A stretch of DNA of 64,000 nt from Fratercula arctica (GCA_947846985.1 CANTUZ010000004.1:48678172-48742171), one strand, 5' to 3'. Positions 51,501-64,000 are shown, counted from the first letter of the stretch. Program-made: numbers and translations. Notes: generated by a model from the letters alone, not told the origin.

Positions 51501-54345
51501 ATGAATATGCACCAAGATCACTAAGAATATCCTCATTGAACCTCTTTCTCCTTCAAATTTTATGAAGTACCTGTGTCGTCTTTGCATGGTGAGATTTTAG
51601 AGAGGGTAGGGAAAGGAGGAACACTGATTCTAAATTCCTAGCTCAGGAAACTCTAGATTTCCTGCTTAAGAAAACTATTGTCACTTTTATAACGACAACT
51701 TCTGCAGCAGAAAGAAATCTGTATAGCTAAATTATCACTGATTAATCCATAGATGGATTACCCTTTTGGCAGTCATATTTGTCTCATGAATCTGTGTCTG
51801 CTCTGGAGATATTAGCATTTTACAGTATTTAACAATATTCTAAAACAATTGTGTCTTGATAGAAATGTCCCAAGAGATTGCCAACACAGTGACAGAGATG
51901 GAAAACTGTTTCCAGCTTCTGATGCCAGATCCTTTCGACTTCACTGTGAATGACGTGGAACTGGAAGCCAACAAACAAATGTCTGCTAATGAGGATAGAC
52001 CTGCATCCCCCTTGTCCTCCCAGATGGAAGTTAACCAGTCCTATTTTGGATGCGTGGATGATGAACAGCCATGCTGCAGCAAGGACATTCTTTCTGTTTC
52101 TCAGTGTGTTAGAACTGATAAAAGCAAAGAGTTGGATGAGAAACAGGAGAAGCCTGAGCAAAAAGAATTAGATGGAAGCACGTGCTCGGAAGTTCAATCT
52201 GGTGTCCCTGCTGTCAATGATGATGATTACCAGACTTTTGTTAGGAACTATGGGCTTATTTCACATAAATATACTCTAGACCTTGAAATCTCCACAGGTA
52301 TCTGGAAAAATTTTTCACATATAGCTGGAGGCAGCCTTTGTCTGAAGTGCTTTTAGTTATGTTTTTTTTGTTTTGTTTTTTTTTTCCTGTGTCTTAAATG
52401 CTGGGATTCCTGGACACCACACTGATTTATTTTGGAGTTCTTTTCTATTTCTGGTTCATCTAGTAACCATTCTTAGGTGTGGGTGTCCTTGTGTTTAACA
52501 GATTTTATTAATTACCTTCTAAGACTGAACTTTTGTATTAGTTGTTATAACCACATTACAGCACTTCATAGTACCTATAATAAGATGAGTTTCCTGTATT
52601 AAAAAAAAATATCTGCGTACCATATATAATTTTCTTTCTCATACACTTCACTACTCACCTCTTTCTTTCTCTCAATAGCTGGGGTATAAGATGCTAATTT
52701 AAAAATCTTACAATGGAGTGTTTCTTAAACTTTTTTTTTTTTCCTTGCTAGTGACAACTTGCAAGAAGTAGTAAGAGTTTTGCTAGGAAGTCTAAAGGAT
52801 TATGATTATACCTATTTTATATAACTTTGATAACGTGAGTTACCTCTGGAAAAATTAGGACAGTTTGTGTTTTGGTAATCTAAGTGAAGTCTCTTACAAA
52901 TACTGTCCTAATGGAATTTCATGTGCAAATAGCCAGTAAGGCAGGTATCTACTTCTGTGCTTTCAGACAACAAAATTGGAAATATATCTGTGGGGCTTAT
53001 GAATGACTAATGGGTGAAAAGTACTATTTTTACTTGAATAGTGGCATATTTGGCTTCTTTGACAATCAAGTCCCTGTTGCCACTGGGGGAGGGATTATTT
53101 TATATTGAATATGCAGAAACTGGTACAATAAGGCCCAGTTCATTTGAACTTAGGACAAGATGTAATGTAAATAGTAAGACTGCACTTGTCTGTGGTTTAT
53201 TTGCTGATTCCTTAGTAGTGATGGCTTCACAACTCTTTCTGTCACCCCTGGACTGAAAACTTTTCATCTTTTCCCATGATTTTTTTTGAATGTGTGGATA
53301 ATGGCAGAATAATTAATACTGAACAGAGAAACATTCTGATGTTTGTAACTTTCCCTGAACTGATTAAGTATTTTAGAAAGGTTCATGTCCACTTCTTCCA
53401 CTTACCTTCTTTAGATCCTGTAGTGAAGATACTATAAACATCATGCACTAACTCTTTTTTCCCCCTGTTTTGAGCAGATATAAAAGTGCATGAGAATGAA
53501 GATAATACTGCCATAATAAACAATGTCATGGATGCTCACAAACTTCTCAGAAATAAGTTCTGGCCTTCTGTGCAGTCCTGGATTCAGGTGGGATAAAGAG
53601 ACAATTCTTCTCATTTTTTTAATAAAAAGATGGAGAAGCAAGGACCGGGGTACAGTAAATCTTGAGGGACCATGAGCAAAAAGGAAATTAAGGTTGAAGA
53701 AACATTGCTGCAAACAGAAAAGATTTCTAGTTCATTAGGGGTGGACGAAAGGAGACTACAGGAGCTACATAACTTGTTTGATGGCTCTCAGCATTAGATA
53801 TGCTACCTACAGTCATACTTTTTTCTTTCTAAAGATATAGTAAAATAGGACTTCTTTACAAAGGGCTAAAGTAAAACACAGCTTGTTTTTGTCTGACATG
53901 TCTATATCAGAAAAACAGCATGTCCTTTCTGTCAATTGATATTGCTGCTCAAGGAGGCTCATGCATGGAATTTGGCCTATAGAAGGACACTCTTCAGGTG
54001 ATGTTTATACCAGCTGTTCGTTCTTTCTTTGTCTTTAGTAGTTGCTACTGCCTTTTGTATTCTAGATAGGAAAACAAGTGGCCTTACTAATTGCTACTTG
54101 TAAAATAATGGAGTTTGTGACAATATTGTTTCATTAATTGTGAAGGAAAACCGAAAATGTTTTTTGGCTCAGATGTCTAGAAAAAAGAATAAGAATGTTG
54201 ATTTCTTGCTTTGCAGTTATTTACCAGAGCAGGAATAAATGATGATCGGCTAAGATGTGCCATTGGTCTCAAGAATAAATTGGAGACTGCTATGAAGAAA
54301 TACAAGGAAATGAAGATTTCCTTCAAAGCCAGAAAAAGAAAAGTG
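45465..54345 (+). CDS. UVSSA: UVSSA, UV-stimulated scaffold protein A (partial, 5' six coding exons)
   Basis: UVSSA acts in transcription-coupled nucleotide excision repair: it joins RNA polymerase II stalled at a lesion, works with CSB/CSA, brings in TFIIH and carries the deubiquitinase USP7. The exons 45465-45562, 45849-46179, 50562-50682, 51863-52297, 53478-53587 and 54217-54345 join in frame to 408 residues beginning [20 protein letters not shown]. The N-terminal VHS-like domain (about 2-145) is complete and collinear with human: Cys32, mutated in a UV-sensitive syndrome patient, and Lys123, the site of a known truncating mutation, are at the same numbers. The acidic middle part is more divergent but keeps DEQPCCS and the HKYTLD segment. 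The TFIIH-binding part and the DUF2043 zinc domain would be encoded to the right of the window. The ATG has G at -3 and +4. Confidence 0.97.
45585..45614 (+). repeat. UVSSA: GGGAC pentanucleotide repeat, 6 units
   Basis: Six perfect GGGAC units start 22 nt after the first coding exon. This is a GC-rich microsatellite inside the CpG island, likely to vary in length between individuals and to form G-rich secondary structure in the nascent RNA. Confidence 0.9.
45681..45801 (+). repeat. UVSSA: intronic duplication, copy A
   Basis: This segment, starting CTGCCCCCGAGGG and including GAGCTGGGCGCAGCTTGCA and ACAAAGTTGTGGTTTTTA, occurs again in the same orientation at 47528-47650. About nine of ten positions agree by eye. 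Copy A is continuous with the GC-rich island, so it is probably the source. Confidence 0.85.
45849..46179 (+). CDS. UVSSA: UVSSA exon, residues 33-143 (VHS-like domain)
   Basis: The 331-nt exon encodes most of the VHS-like domain, from [13 protein letters not shown] to [10 protein letters not shown]. Conserved blocks include [35 protein letters not shown] and [11 protein letters not shown] long T-run precedes the acceptor TTCTCAG; the donor is GTACTC. Lys123 is present. Confidence 0.96.
47528..47650 (+). repeat. UVSSA: intronic duplication, copy B
   Basis: This is a second copy of the segment at 45681-45801, now in the AT-rich second intron. Its GC-rich head stands out from the flanks, which points to movement from A to B. 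The two copies bracket the coding exon at 45849-46179. It does not look like a known CR1 or LTR. Confidence 0.85.
48957..48984 (-). repeat. UVSSA: C-rich run; G-quadruplex-prone on the minus strand
   Basis: Blocks of 7, 8, 4 and 4 C are separated by one to three bases. The minus (template) strand therefore has four G runs with short loops, the pattern for a stable G-quadruplex. It produces a Gly/Trp-rich frame that is not a gene. Confidence 0.75.
50562..50682 (+). CDS. UVSSA: UVSSA exon, residues 144-184
   Basis: The exon encodes [20 protein letters not shown] and continues to [10 protein letters not shown], ending with the first base of Glu184. It is a strongly basic and acidic helix, probably coiled-coil, right after the VHS-like domain, in the part of human UVSSA reported to contact CSA. 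The acceptor is CCTCCTTAG and the donor is GTGAGT. Confidence 0.96.
51863..52297 (+). CDS. UVSSA: UVSSA exon, residues 184-329
   Basis: The 435-nt exon starts within Glu184 ([20 protein letters not shown]) and ends in EIST plus one base of Asp329. It contains the acidic linker with [10 protein letters not shown], conserved with human GEQPCCSRD, and the block [14 protein letters not shown]. The rest is divergent from mammals, as expected for a disordered linker. The acceptor TTGATAG is weaker than the others. Confidence 0.95.
53478..53587 (+). CDS. UVSSA: UVSSA exon, residues 329-365
   Basis: The exon encodes [20 protein letters not shown] through [13 protein letters not shown]. It matches human VQENEDN, LIRNKFLP and SWIQ. 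The acceptor reads GAGCAG, a tandem NAGNAG site: use of the first AG would add an Ala. The donor is GTGGGA, phase 0. Confidence 0.95.
54217..54345 (+). CDS. UVSSA: UVSSA exon, residues 366-408
   Basis: The exon encodes [20 protein letters not shown] through [16 protein letters not shown], matching human RFTRVG, KRAIDLK and LRKYKEL. It ends in phase 0 at GTGAGT. The tail FKARKRKV is basic and unlike the human EPEGGERRRTE tail in sequence. The acidic block of human UVSSA around Lys414 would be in the next exon, which is not in the window. Confidence 0.95.
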
Positions 54346-57300
54346 GTGAGTTTCTTAACATTCTGTTTTACTGGAGAGGACCATTAGTAATGTTTAGCCT
54401 GTATATAAAAAACACACTTTCTCTTAAACCTTAATCTGGGAAACTTTTCGACACAAATTTTATTGAAAAGTACGCGAATTCAGATGGTTGTAGTTTCACT
54501 CGAGGAATTTGCACTAAACACCCATATAATACGCTAGGGGCTCAGTTATTGGATCAAACCATGTAAGGCAGCATAGTTGTTGTTTAGGATAGAGAAGTGG
54601 TTAAGTTCAGATTTTATTTGCTCTTAGTTTCTTCATGTGTAACGCTATGTCCTCAGCTTCTTTGGTGCATATTTCTCAGTAAACACTGTATTACTCATGT
54701 TCTTTTATAACTTGCCAAACTATGCTAGGGTCTCCCAATTCAGGAAAGTAGTGTCTCTGCTTTGGAACATTTACTCTTTCTAGTGAGCATGTAATATGAT
54801 TGAGGATATCTTAAGAGAATTAGTTGTTATATAAAGCTTTAAACAGTCAAAATATTTCACAAAGATTAGCTACCTGTGACAGTTTTTGTGAAATATGTAG
54901 AACTTGTGAATAAACGGAGTCTGAAAGATCAAATACTTTTCTCGGATCCAAAAAGGGATGTATGGCTTGTTTATGTAACTAAAAAGCAGAGCTGCATAAT
55001 ACTAATTTCCGTTGGCTGTGATCAAACAAAATTACTGTATAGCTTGACATGAAAATAAGTGGTTTGGGTCAGGGTCCAGAGAGAAGTCCGGTTTATGACT
55101 GAATTGTAACAATTTGATCTGGATGTTATACCTTAGACTAAATTGTGATAGCCTTGTTTAGCTGTGAATGAGTGTTGTAAAATTTGCTTTCATTGTGCAA
55201 ATGAAACTTACCAAGATTAATCTGGTTCATCATCTTAATACCTACTGATGTACTGCACCAGTCAAAAATGCCAACTCTGAATGAAAAGTACTGAAAGACT
55301 GTCTTGTCAGAGGGTTTTTTTTCTCCAGTGAAATATGTGTGCTACCGTTATGCAACCAGCTATGAAGGAACCCAGACATCTGCTGTCATTCCTGCCATTT
55401 GCTTGACAGGACTTCATTTGCTGCACCTCTGCATGGAATATTGGTTGCTATATTTCTTGCAAGATAGAAAGGACATTCAAGCCTTGATTTTCGTGTGTGT
55501 GTGCATGTGTATGTATTTAAAGTGGTATTGTTACGACTTCTGGAGATTGATCAATGCTATCCATATAAGGCTTGAAAGCTAATAAATTCCATCGTTAGAA
55601 GGGGGAAAAAAAAGTAAAATACATAGCAGTGCTCACAAAGAATACATTCAAAGTGAAGCAATGCAGATTGAGATATTAATTTAAGCATTGAAAGCAATAT
55701 ATAATTCTAGGGGTTTTCTCCAGTAAAAAAATACCCAAATTTAGTGTTAGTACTAAGTTACTTTAAATTTATAACCTGAATGTAGAGAGTTTTGTACTGC
55801 AGAAGGAAACTGTATAAATTATACTTTATTCACATGTCAAATTACTTTGTTGAAACATAAAACCACAGTGAAATGAGAGTCTGATAGAACAGACTAAACA
55901 GCACCTCTTAAACTGTGATTATTGAATGCCCATCTGCCAAATATTTACATGTCAGCATATGAAACGCTGCACACAGCTGCTCTTTAATTCAGCATTGCTG
56001 CTTGTATTGTTGCTTCTGTCTGTACATCCTTGTGTCATTGGAGCTATAGTTCTTGCCATGACAAAGTTTTGCTACCTTCTCTATCTTTAGACCCAAGAGA
56101 AGAAGCACTGATAGACAGTCCTTCAAAGCACTGGCTCACAGCCACCCTGTCCCGACAGAGCTCAGTGTGTTACGGGTGTTATCTGTTAGCACATGGAGTC
56201 AGTGAGTGCTGTACCTGCTCATGTGTAGAGATCGGCACACCTAGAAATCAAGGGGAGCATTTAGTAAGCAGAGAGAGTGTAAATAAAGTGTCTGACTGCG
56301 GAGGATCCCGTGTAAATTGTCTAGCTTGTAGTTGATCTGTGACATCTCTACGTTTGGATATGATGGCAGTTTTCCTAGCAGCTAGTGACTGCAATCTGAG
56401 ATATATATATATTGTTAGCTGGAGAATGTAAAGGTGAATTGTGTGTGTACTTGCTCATTTCAAGTGTAGTAATGATCCTGCACCACAGGCAAGCCTTACC
56501 TTCAGGGAGAAAGTAGTTTCGTTTTATCAGCAAATATAAAACAGAATGATAGGGACTTGGAAACTTGGCTGGGGACTTCGGCTTGCCCAGTCTTCACAGA
56601 CATTCTGTTTTTTCTTTGTGCTCATTCTCTGTGCTTCCGTCGTCCCTAATTTCCCCTCTCTTCACCTGTTCTGTTCTGTCCAATGAGGATGACGAAAGGC
56701 TTTATGCACCCTCAAATTGAGATCAAGAAAGTTGATACAGGGAAGGTCTTAGTGAGAGATTGTACAGTGAAACTGGAAGAGACTTGTTACTATGAGCTCT
56801 ACTATACCTCTCAATCCCGCAGAGTTTTAAATTGCCACTTTAAAGAAGGAAGGTTCTGGGGTCCCTTACTATTGCCACATACTGTTAGTACGGCTGTTTA
56901 GCTGAGCAGTTACACTTGCACATGGCTGAGATAAAAGTAAGGCATGTATAATTGGGGTAATTCTCGATGCTCTGGTTCAGTATGAATATACCAGCAGTGC
57001 AGCTGGATGTAAATTACATTGAGAGGAAGAAGCTGGTGGTTACCTGGCCTGTCTTCAACAAGAATAATCATTTGGTTGGTGCATGAAGGTGTCTGCTTTT
57101 GTCAATCCTCGCTATTATCTCCATGCTTTCCATTATTTCTCACTTCATTTTTCCAGATTGTGGAGCTTGAGTGTGCAAGGCAGTATCTTTAGGCAATTAG
57201 AGCATGTTAGAAAATTAGCACAAATTATTTTCTCTGAAGTTTTTTTGCCTTATCTTTACCGAAAAATGTAAAAACCCTGCTGCTTTTCGAATTGCAGGAG

Positions 57301-60300
57301 ACCTTTCTGTAGGTTTATGGAACTTCTCTTATACAAAGTTACCTGAAGGAAAGCACAGAACTTTATGCAGTGAGAAACTTTGACTTAAAATGGTTAATCG
57401 TGACATGAGATATAACCATCTCTTTCTTTTCTCCTCCATGATAGTGAAGAACTCAAACCATCAGAAAGCCTTAACTAAAAGGAGTGCCGTCATTTTTAGG
57501 TAACACTTAAACCCTGCCAACAGAAGTAGGCTATGGCACCTTTCTATGCTTACCTCTCAGGAGCTGTGGGAGGAGCGGGAAAAGAACAGCAAAACTTGTC
57601 CTTTGACTGTCTACAAACAAATCCCTTGCAGCAGATTTTATAAATGTTACTACATCTCAACTGCCCAGACCACGCATTCCTTCCTCCCATTGCTGTGCCC
57701 CCAGTAGATCAGAAGTCATCAAGATATTTCTTCCTGAGCTGTTATTTTTTCTAAGGGGTGGGGGGCGGTCAAAAAATGACAATCTTACTGTATTGGTCAA
57801 AGGCAAATAAGTTTTTGTGTGCTTACACAAGTTAAGTTCACTGTAGTTAAATACTTGTCTGGGGTGTGACTCAGGTGTTGATTACTGATAGGAAATGTAT
57901 TTTGAGAGTATAAACAAGAGTTTTGAAATCCATTTTTCCGTGAATCTGAGTTTTAGCTGAATCCAGGGGAAGGGGGCAGAAGCTGTAAAAGGGTTTTTAT
58001 TTCATGGTACCTGGATGCTCGTACATCCCGTTCTTTCTCGGAACGCCTGCTCAGGATAACTTCAGTGCCCAGTAGAGGGAGTGCATACTGCATGCTCCAC
58101 ATTTTTTCTCTACACCACCTGTATCCAAAGTCAGACATCATCTCATTCTGTTTTTCCAGGTGAGCTTACTACAACAGCAATACACCAGGGACAGTTCAAA
58201 TTAATTCTTGACTCTATTTGTATGAATTATTATAGAAGTACAATTTTAATTATTTACTGAGATCAGTGTTTAAATAGAAATCGCTGTTTCCAGAGGTTTC
58301 ATTCTTTTGTGGAAATAACTTACTTATGGCTAAAATGTTCTTTTAAAAATATTTTTTGCTGGTTAGAAAGTTTCATTTGTTAATGTCTTCCTGCTTTTCT
58401 TAAAATACTAGATTTTAATTTTTTTTTGTTGTTTCGTGTCTGATTTGCAGCTGATTAGAAACAAATGATCTTGCAATTTTTAAAAGTTCTGAGTGTGTGT
58501 ATGGTATTTTAAATCATGCATGCTACCTTTCACTTGCATCATTTCTATAAAGGACTATCCATTAGGATAATACTTGAAGTCCTCACATTGTTAATAGAAG
58601 TATATCTCATTAGCTATATTTTGTACACTGAGAGTATATTTATCTCTTATGTAATTACCTTTGAGAAGCCGTAAAAGGTTTACTACTCAGGCTGGATAAA
58701 ACTCGGACAGATAAAAGCTAGTAGGTAATGCGATGTGAGAAACATCTCGCTGCTCATTTGTCTGTTGGCAGAGTGATCGTTAAACAGGCCTATTACATTT
58801 TGAATTTCTAATTTCAAGTTATATTAACAACCAGGGATATATAGTTTTTCATTAACTGTCTTCATTACTTTTTGTTTCACCTTTCCTTATCTTCTGTCAA
58901 ATCTAAGCATGCGCTTGATCTTGATTTATTCGTGTACTTAATTTTATCCATGTGAAACATCTGGTTGAATTCAATAATGCCATTAATAATTAGATTTGGA
59001 GAAGGCCGTCCTTGTGTTGTCCAAAACCTGATCTGATCTTCAAACCTTACTGCAATACAAGCCAGATTTTTTTTCTGAAAGAATAATGTCAAAACACTGT
59101 TACATATTACATTTACAAGTTAAATATTTGATGGTCATAATTTAGTCTTAAAATATTTTAATACATAAAAAGATTAAAATTTTAAAATGTAATAAATTAA
59201 GCCAAGAGCTCTACCAATTACTTGGGTGCAAGACTATTGCTGATTTTGTTTCCACATCTTCAACTACAGCTTGGCATTTTATCAATGCTAATGAGTTGTT
59301 TCTACCTAATCATTTTGTAGTTTTATAATCAGCTCTTTTATAAGTCTTGTCTTTTACTTAAGTTAATGCCTGCTTTAAAAAAAAAAAAAAAAAGTCACAC
59401 TTGAATTTTAGATCAAAAGCAAAGGCTGTATTGTTTTTATTTTCTGCTTCTTTCTGTAGCCATAGAGAATCCAGTCCAGCTGACTGCTTTCTGGTTCCTG
59501 TAACAGCTTCTTGTAGTCACATCCTCCCTTTTTTTTCCTCTCTTGTTCACTTTAGAGAAGTTGTTTCTTGGGGGGTAAGTAATTGTCCTTAGTGATCCCT
59601 CACCATGCCTGAACCCCCATCTCCTAAAACATACTCAGACCAACGAGCCTCTGTAAGAGGTCTTTTCCCCAGGTGATGCTTTTAAATTGCACACAAACAA
59701 AAACTCTAACTCTTAACAAAGTTGCCCTTTGAAAACCAGAAATGTTTAATGTTGAGATTTTAATAGTAACTTGATGTTGATTGTTAGTATGTTATCTAAA
59801 ACTTAAGAGAAATATATCAATATTTGATAATTAAATCAGCATTACACCTAACGATGTCTTTTATCAGATCGTATACACTATTAGCTTGTAGTGTGTTCAG
59901 AATAAATAAAGTTTAATAATGTTTGTATGGTCAAAGTAGTAGGCCAGGCAACATTTTAAATTATTTATTTTGTCTAGCTAATATTTATCAAAAAAGCCAG
60001 GTCAATCAGAGCTGTAAAAGTAAACACAAAATATTAAATAAGTCATGCAGATGCTTATGCTTCCTCTTCCCTCCTCCCCCATTTTAACCATCATATGATA
60101 ATTATTTCTGTCTGTGAAACATCTCTTTCATAATCACTTTTCAGATAAAAGAGCTTTTCAGGTTTTTTAAGTCTTATATCAGTCCTACATTCTGATAAAA
60201 CAAAGCATTATAAAATTAACCCTCAAAATAGTACTCTCTTGTTAAAGTGTCTAATCAGTTATTGTGATGTTTTGGGGTGGGTTTTTTTCTTTTTTAGAGC

Positions 60301-63300
60301 TGAACGTTGCTGTGGTATATTTAATGCATTGTACTGGCTATGCAGCCTGCCGCTGTTACAAAGTTATTAAAAATATCTTGTTATGCAGATCTAGCCATGA
60401 ATTCTTAAAGTTGTCACTGTGACGACCTCTGATCCCTATCTGATTCGCAGGTCGCACAATGCAATTTGGAGCTTTTCTAATAGAGTGTAAAATAAAGTAG
60501 GATGTCTCTATCATCAAGTTAACCCTTATGTTAAGTATTTAAGTTTTTCAGGCCGAAGGGTCATCTCCCTTGATTCATCTATGAATACTGAGCAGTGTGT
60601 ACTCTTTAGCTAGTGGATATAAATTTGCTTCCTGCTTTTTATCCATCGTACCTTAGAAGGGGATACAGTTTATTGAAGTGAATGTAATATATTTGTGAGG
60701 TTCATAAAGGTACACTGCTAAATTTATATTTATAAAAATGGAAATGGAAGAAAATTTTCAGGCTCAGAACACATACTAACACATTTAAATTTAGTTTATG
60801 CAGTAATATTAAAGTAAATGTATTCACATCTAATGATATCTTTGTACCTAAATTCCACAATCAGGCATAGATGTAAAGTTATGTATTGCATAGGATATTT
60901 TGTTGACATGGTGCCTGTAATAAATTAGGTTTATTCAGTTGAGATGTATATTTATCAAAATACAGCATCTGAAATATTTTTTTAACAACTGTGTAGTTCA
61001 GATTCATTCATAAATGTGATTACCAAAGTAAGCTGCAATTTAGTTACTGATTTTACAATATATGTGTGTGCAGACTGTATCATGAGATGGGGACATACAT
61101 ACATTGGTGGTGTGTACAAAGTTTTAGTAGCATGAGTTTGATCTCGTCTAAGTGATGGGTGGTGATCTATCAAATGCAGTAGGACTTTTTTGTATGAATA
61201 CATGCTAATGGGAATTTTGTTATATCCCATTTTAGATGAAAAGCACATTTCCTAAAATTTCATAAAGAAAATGACTAGTAATGAGAATTCTTCCCCCCCT
61301 TCAGCTCTAAAATTTAGCTTTTATCATGTATAGGCCTCTGAAACGTAAAGTTAAATCACTCAAAATATTGCCTAAGATATTTCAGGGGATCATAGGAATA
61401 CTGTTTGTTGTCTCATAGATAACTTGGACTAGCTGAAAAGCGCTGGAAAACCTAAAGACTTCTCTGTGGAGGGGAAAAGAAAGAGGTATTTTTGGTTGAT
61501 CTTTGAGTTATCAGACCATAAAACAACTTTTTGGTCCAGAAATGGATATAACCAGTCTTGGACCTCACTGCAGCCTTAAACAATGGCTTTAAACAATTTA
61601 TCTGGACTGGTGTGCAGGGAACACAGTGTAGAGGAAGATGGTTAGCCCAGAAAGAAGGGCGCGGTAGTTCAGGTATAGTGGCTGTTCAGGGTAACACTTC
61701 TAACCCTGACAGTGGCTATGTGACAACTGCTTTCTTCTTTAGTGGCAACAGTTAGGGTTTTCCCTCTGCTTTTAGGTATGGGAAATGTTTTGGGAACTCT
61801 GTCCTGGATACGTTCCTATCAGAGCATGGACTCTAAATGTGATTTCACGTTGCTTGGCTTGTAGCTTTGCTGGCTTCATCACACCTCAGTGCAATGCTTT
61901 CCTTTTGTGTTAAGATGAAAGGAAAACTGAGTAGGCACTTCATGGAGTTTCCTTACTTATGGTTATCCATGAGTTAAGGAGAAACCAAGTTTGGTTTTCA
62001 AGGCACAGGTAGTGTGTGCAACACTACTTTATGCTTGCCTCTTATTTTCTTAAAATTATTTAATCGATTCTTCAATTACTGAAACATTAAAAATATCAGG
62101 TCTTTCTTCACGTGTTATGTCTTTACCAAATCTACCTCTTAGCAGGCAGATTTTTTGTACAGGTTGCTGTTGTACTATTTGTGGGACCTGAACAAGGAAA
62201 CAGCTTATATATTTTGGTAGTGATTTTATGGTTGGCCTAAAGATGATCTAAACATGAGCAACAATGAAAAGGGATAGTCCTGTCTCTGTTTCCTCCCCTG
62301 ATGATTCCCAGTGTCTTCCTTGTACCAGCAATGGAGCTCCTGTTGCAGTAGGAACATGAACTGACGGGAACCTAATCCAGAGAAGATTTCTGTACAGAAG
62401 TTATCTGAGCATTAAGCTCAGATAGTGAGACTGTCCCTTTCAGTAACTAAACAAACTCAGGTAATGCAGATCCAATTATGAAGGTCAGTCTTTACTTTAA
62501 TTCGAGAATGCAAATTGATGGAGTGATTATGATTAACTCCTCTCCCAGTGTGAATTAAAAACTGGATGAAAAACACATACCAGCTATTACTGTTAAAATA
62601 TATTCTTTTTTAGTGTGTAATAAGCTGTAGTGCCTGAAGTACGTACAGTAACTGCATGGGAGAAGTACATTCCTATATTTCTCAAAGTAAGATGTAACCT
62701 TTATTTTCGTATAAGTATTACACAAAGACATTTAAGGGACGAACACAACAGTCACTTTTGATAATACAAAGTAAATATAGATATCAAATACAGGTTTTCA
62801 GTGTAAGTTTTGTAGGAGTAATTTTTTTTTTTTTTTTTTATGTTGGGGAACTTTGTTAGCTTTAATAATGAAGGGTAACAGACTTCTGTTTTAGCTTTCT
62901 GGGATGCATGGAAAGGAAAGGCATTGTTAAACTTGGAGGTAACTTAAACTGTTACGCCTCCCCTGAATGTGGTGTTTATTTTATGAAAAATTTGGATTAT
63001 GCAAGAGAGCTTTGCCTTTTTAATATACTTTCTTAAGGCTTAAGAATATTTATGCAGCCTAGTACTGTTGATCTTGGTGGATGGTAGGAGCCCAAGTTGT
63101 GAGGTGTGAAAATACATCTGAGGATATATCTTGTGTGGTTGCTACTAAAGGAGTATTAAACTTGCCTTGCAATATCTTCCCAAGATGATAGTTTTGTTAA
63201 ATGCACCAGTTTTCTAGACTACATTTATTTGCTGTCTGCTATGAAACTGTAAATGCACATGCTAGTTCATTGAGTATATTGGACATAATAATTTCTTCTA

Positions 63301-64000
63301 AACAATGCATCATTAACATCCAAGGTTTTTTGAACTGTCTTGCGCCTTGAGACCTATTGGTCTCTTTGAATAAATTTTTGCTGCTTTTTATCAAGCTTAT
63401 CTGGGACGTTGAGCTTGCTAGGGTCCAGTGGTGCAGTAGCTAGTAATGCAGAGTGATACAGGCTTTGTGCAGCGCACCTCACCACTACTGACCTTCCAAT
63501 GCACATATCCAAGCTGTATATATCACTGGGTGGGATGGAGAGGGCTTTGGCACAAGACTTGAGTAAGCCTCAACCTTGCATTTCCAGGATTGTGATAATA
63601 CTCACAGACTCTGGCTAGTGTACGTTGTTTTAAGGAAAACTGGTTCACTGGGTGGTTTATGTTGCTAAAGCATTTTGGAGCAAGGTACACTGGGTCTCCA
63701 GCATCATATTTAGGCTAACTGTTGGGCTGGAACCCTTTAAACATTTTTACTAACTTTTGGAAATTATGAAATAATGTGAAAAGTGCATTCCTAAATAAAA
63801 ATCAGACTGTCCAAGTAACCTGTGTGCTGTTGAGCAACTACTAATAGAATGAATGGTGGTACTTTTACTGGTAAACATAAAATGTGATTTCCATGGACCA
63901 CATATCTAATTTGCAGTCATCTAGGTTTGAATTTATGCTCAAATCACAGAGCAAAGGGGAGGGAGTGCTTGTGGGAGGTCCCTATAAATACAGCTCTTTT
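54346..64000 (+). other. UVSSA: UVSSA large intron, runs past the right edge
   Basis: I searched for the next UVSSA exon (the acidic FVEVPEKEGYEPHIP block of human) and did not see it, so at least 9.6 kb is intronic. The region has AT-rich segments with many TAATTA-like and TTTATCA motifs between about 58500 and 60900, an imperfect inverted repeat at 60418-60468 and a T-run at about 62823-62839. No repeats of CR1 or LTR type were recognised. Confidence 0.6.
60418..60468. repeat. imperfect inverted repeat
   Basis: TGTGACGACCT is followed about 20 bases later by AGGTCGCACA, its reverse complement with one base deleted. The arms contain an AGGTCG half-site. The element lies in a stretch that resembles conserved non-coding sequence. 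Confidence 0.4.

Noticed and set aside
52298..53477. Second U12-type intron in UVSSA
   Set aside because: The donor GTATCTGG only partly resembles the U12 consensus and no TTCCTTAAC-like branch site lies near the acceptor.
55304..55582. 92-codon frame in the last UVSSA intron
   Set aside because: Its Cys/Tyr/Leu-rich composition partly comes from a TG repeat, and there is no match to the expected next UVSSA exon.

Overview
The window reads as nuclear DNA of a bird, probably a neoavian species. It contains two vertebrate genes in the order and orientation they have on human 4p16.3, MAEA then UVSSA, both on the plus strand. Their exons are small and separated by compact introns. The repeats are of avian type: two CR1 LINE fragments with the CR1 3' octamer tail, and one LTR of a kind common in neoavian genomes. 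The species is inferred from these repeats and is not proven. No bacterial genes, CRISPR arrays, tRNA or rRNA genes were seen.

Layout. Positions 1-10233 are taken as an upstream intron of MAEA; they hold a 3'-truncated retroviral LTR (5354-5824) interrupted by a run of 34 G. MAEA coding exons lie at 10234-10356, 11241-11354 (a 38-codon cassette), 13388-13464, 19818-19926, 23801-23934, 24652-24847 and 25277-25372. Without the cassette they give residues 153-396 in human numbering, so the N-terminal exons are left of the window. The intron 23935-24651 has the sequence signals of a U12-type (minor spliceosome) intron. The MAEA 3' UTR has poly(A) signals up to about 26900.

Positions 26900-45100 are intergenic. 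They hold a CR1 copy on the minus strand (27297-28070), a second CR1 on the plus strand (37842-38178), an isolated GC-rich islet (about 38290-38490), simple repeats, and some minus-strand open frames that I could not assign to a gene. A CpG-island promoter at about 44560-45720, with CRE, ETS and GC-box motifs, precedes UVSSA.

UVSSA coding exons are at 45465-45562, 45849-46179, 50562-50682, 51863-52297, 53478-53587 and 54217-54345. They encode about the first 408 residues; the C-terminal half is right of the window. A segment of about 120 bp is present twice, on either side of the second coding exon. The rest of the window (54346-64000) is one large intron with AT-rich stretches that look like possible conserved non-coding elements.

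Function. MAEA is the RING-type subunit of the CTLH/GID E3 ubiquitin ligase. UVSSA recruits TFIIH and USP7 to stalled RNA polymerase II in transcription-coupled repair. They are neighbours by conserved synteny; nothing in the sequence suggests shared regulation.
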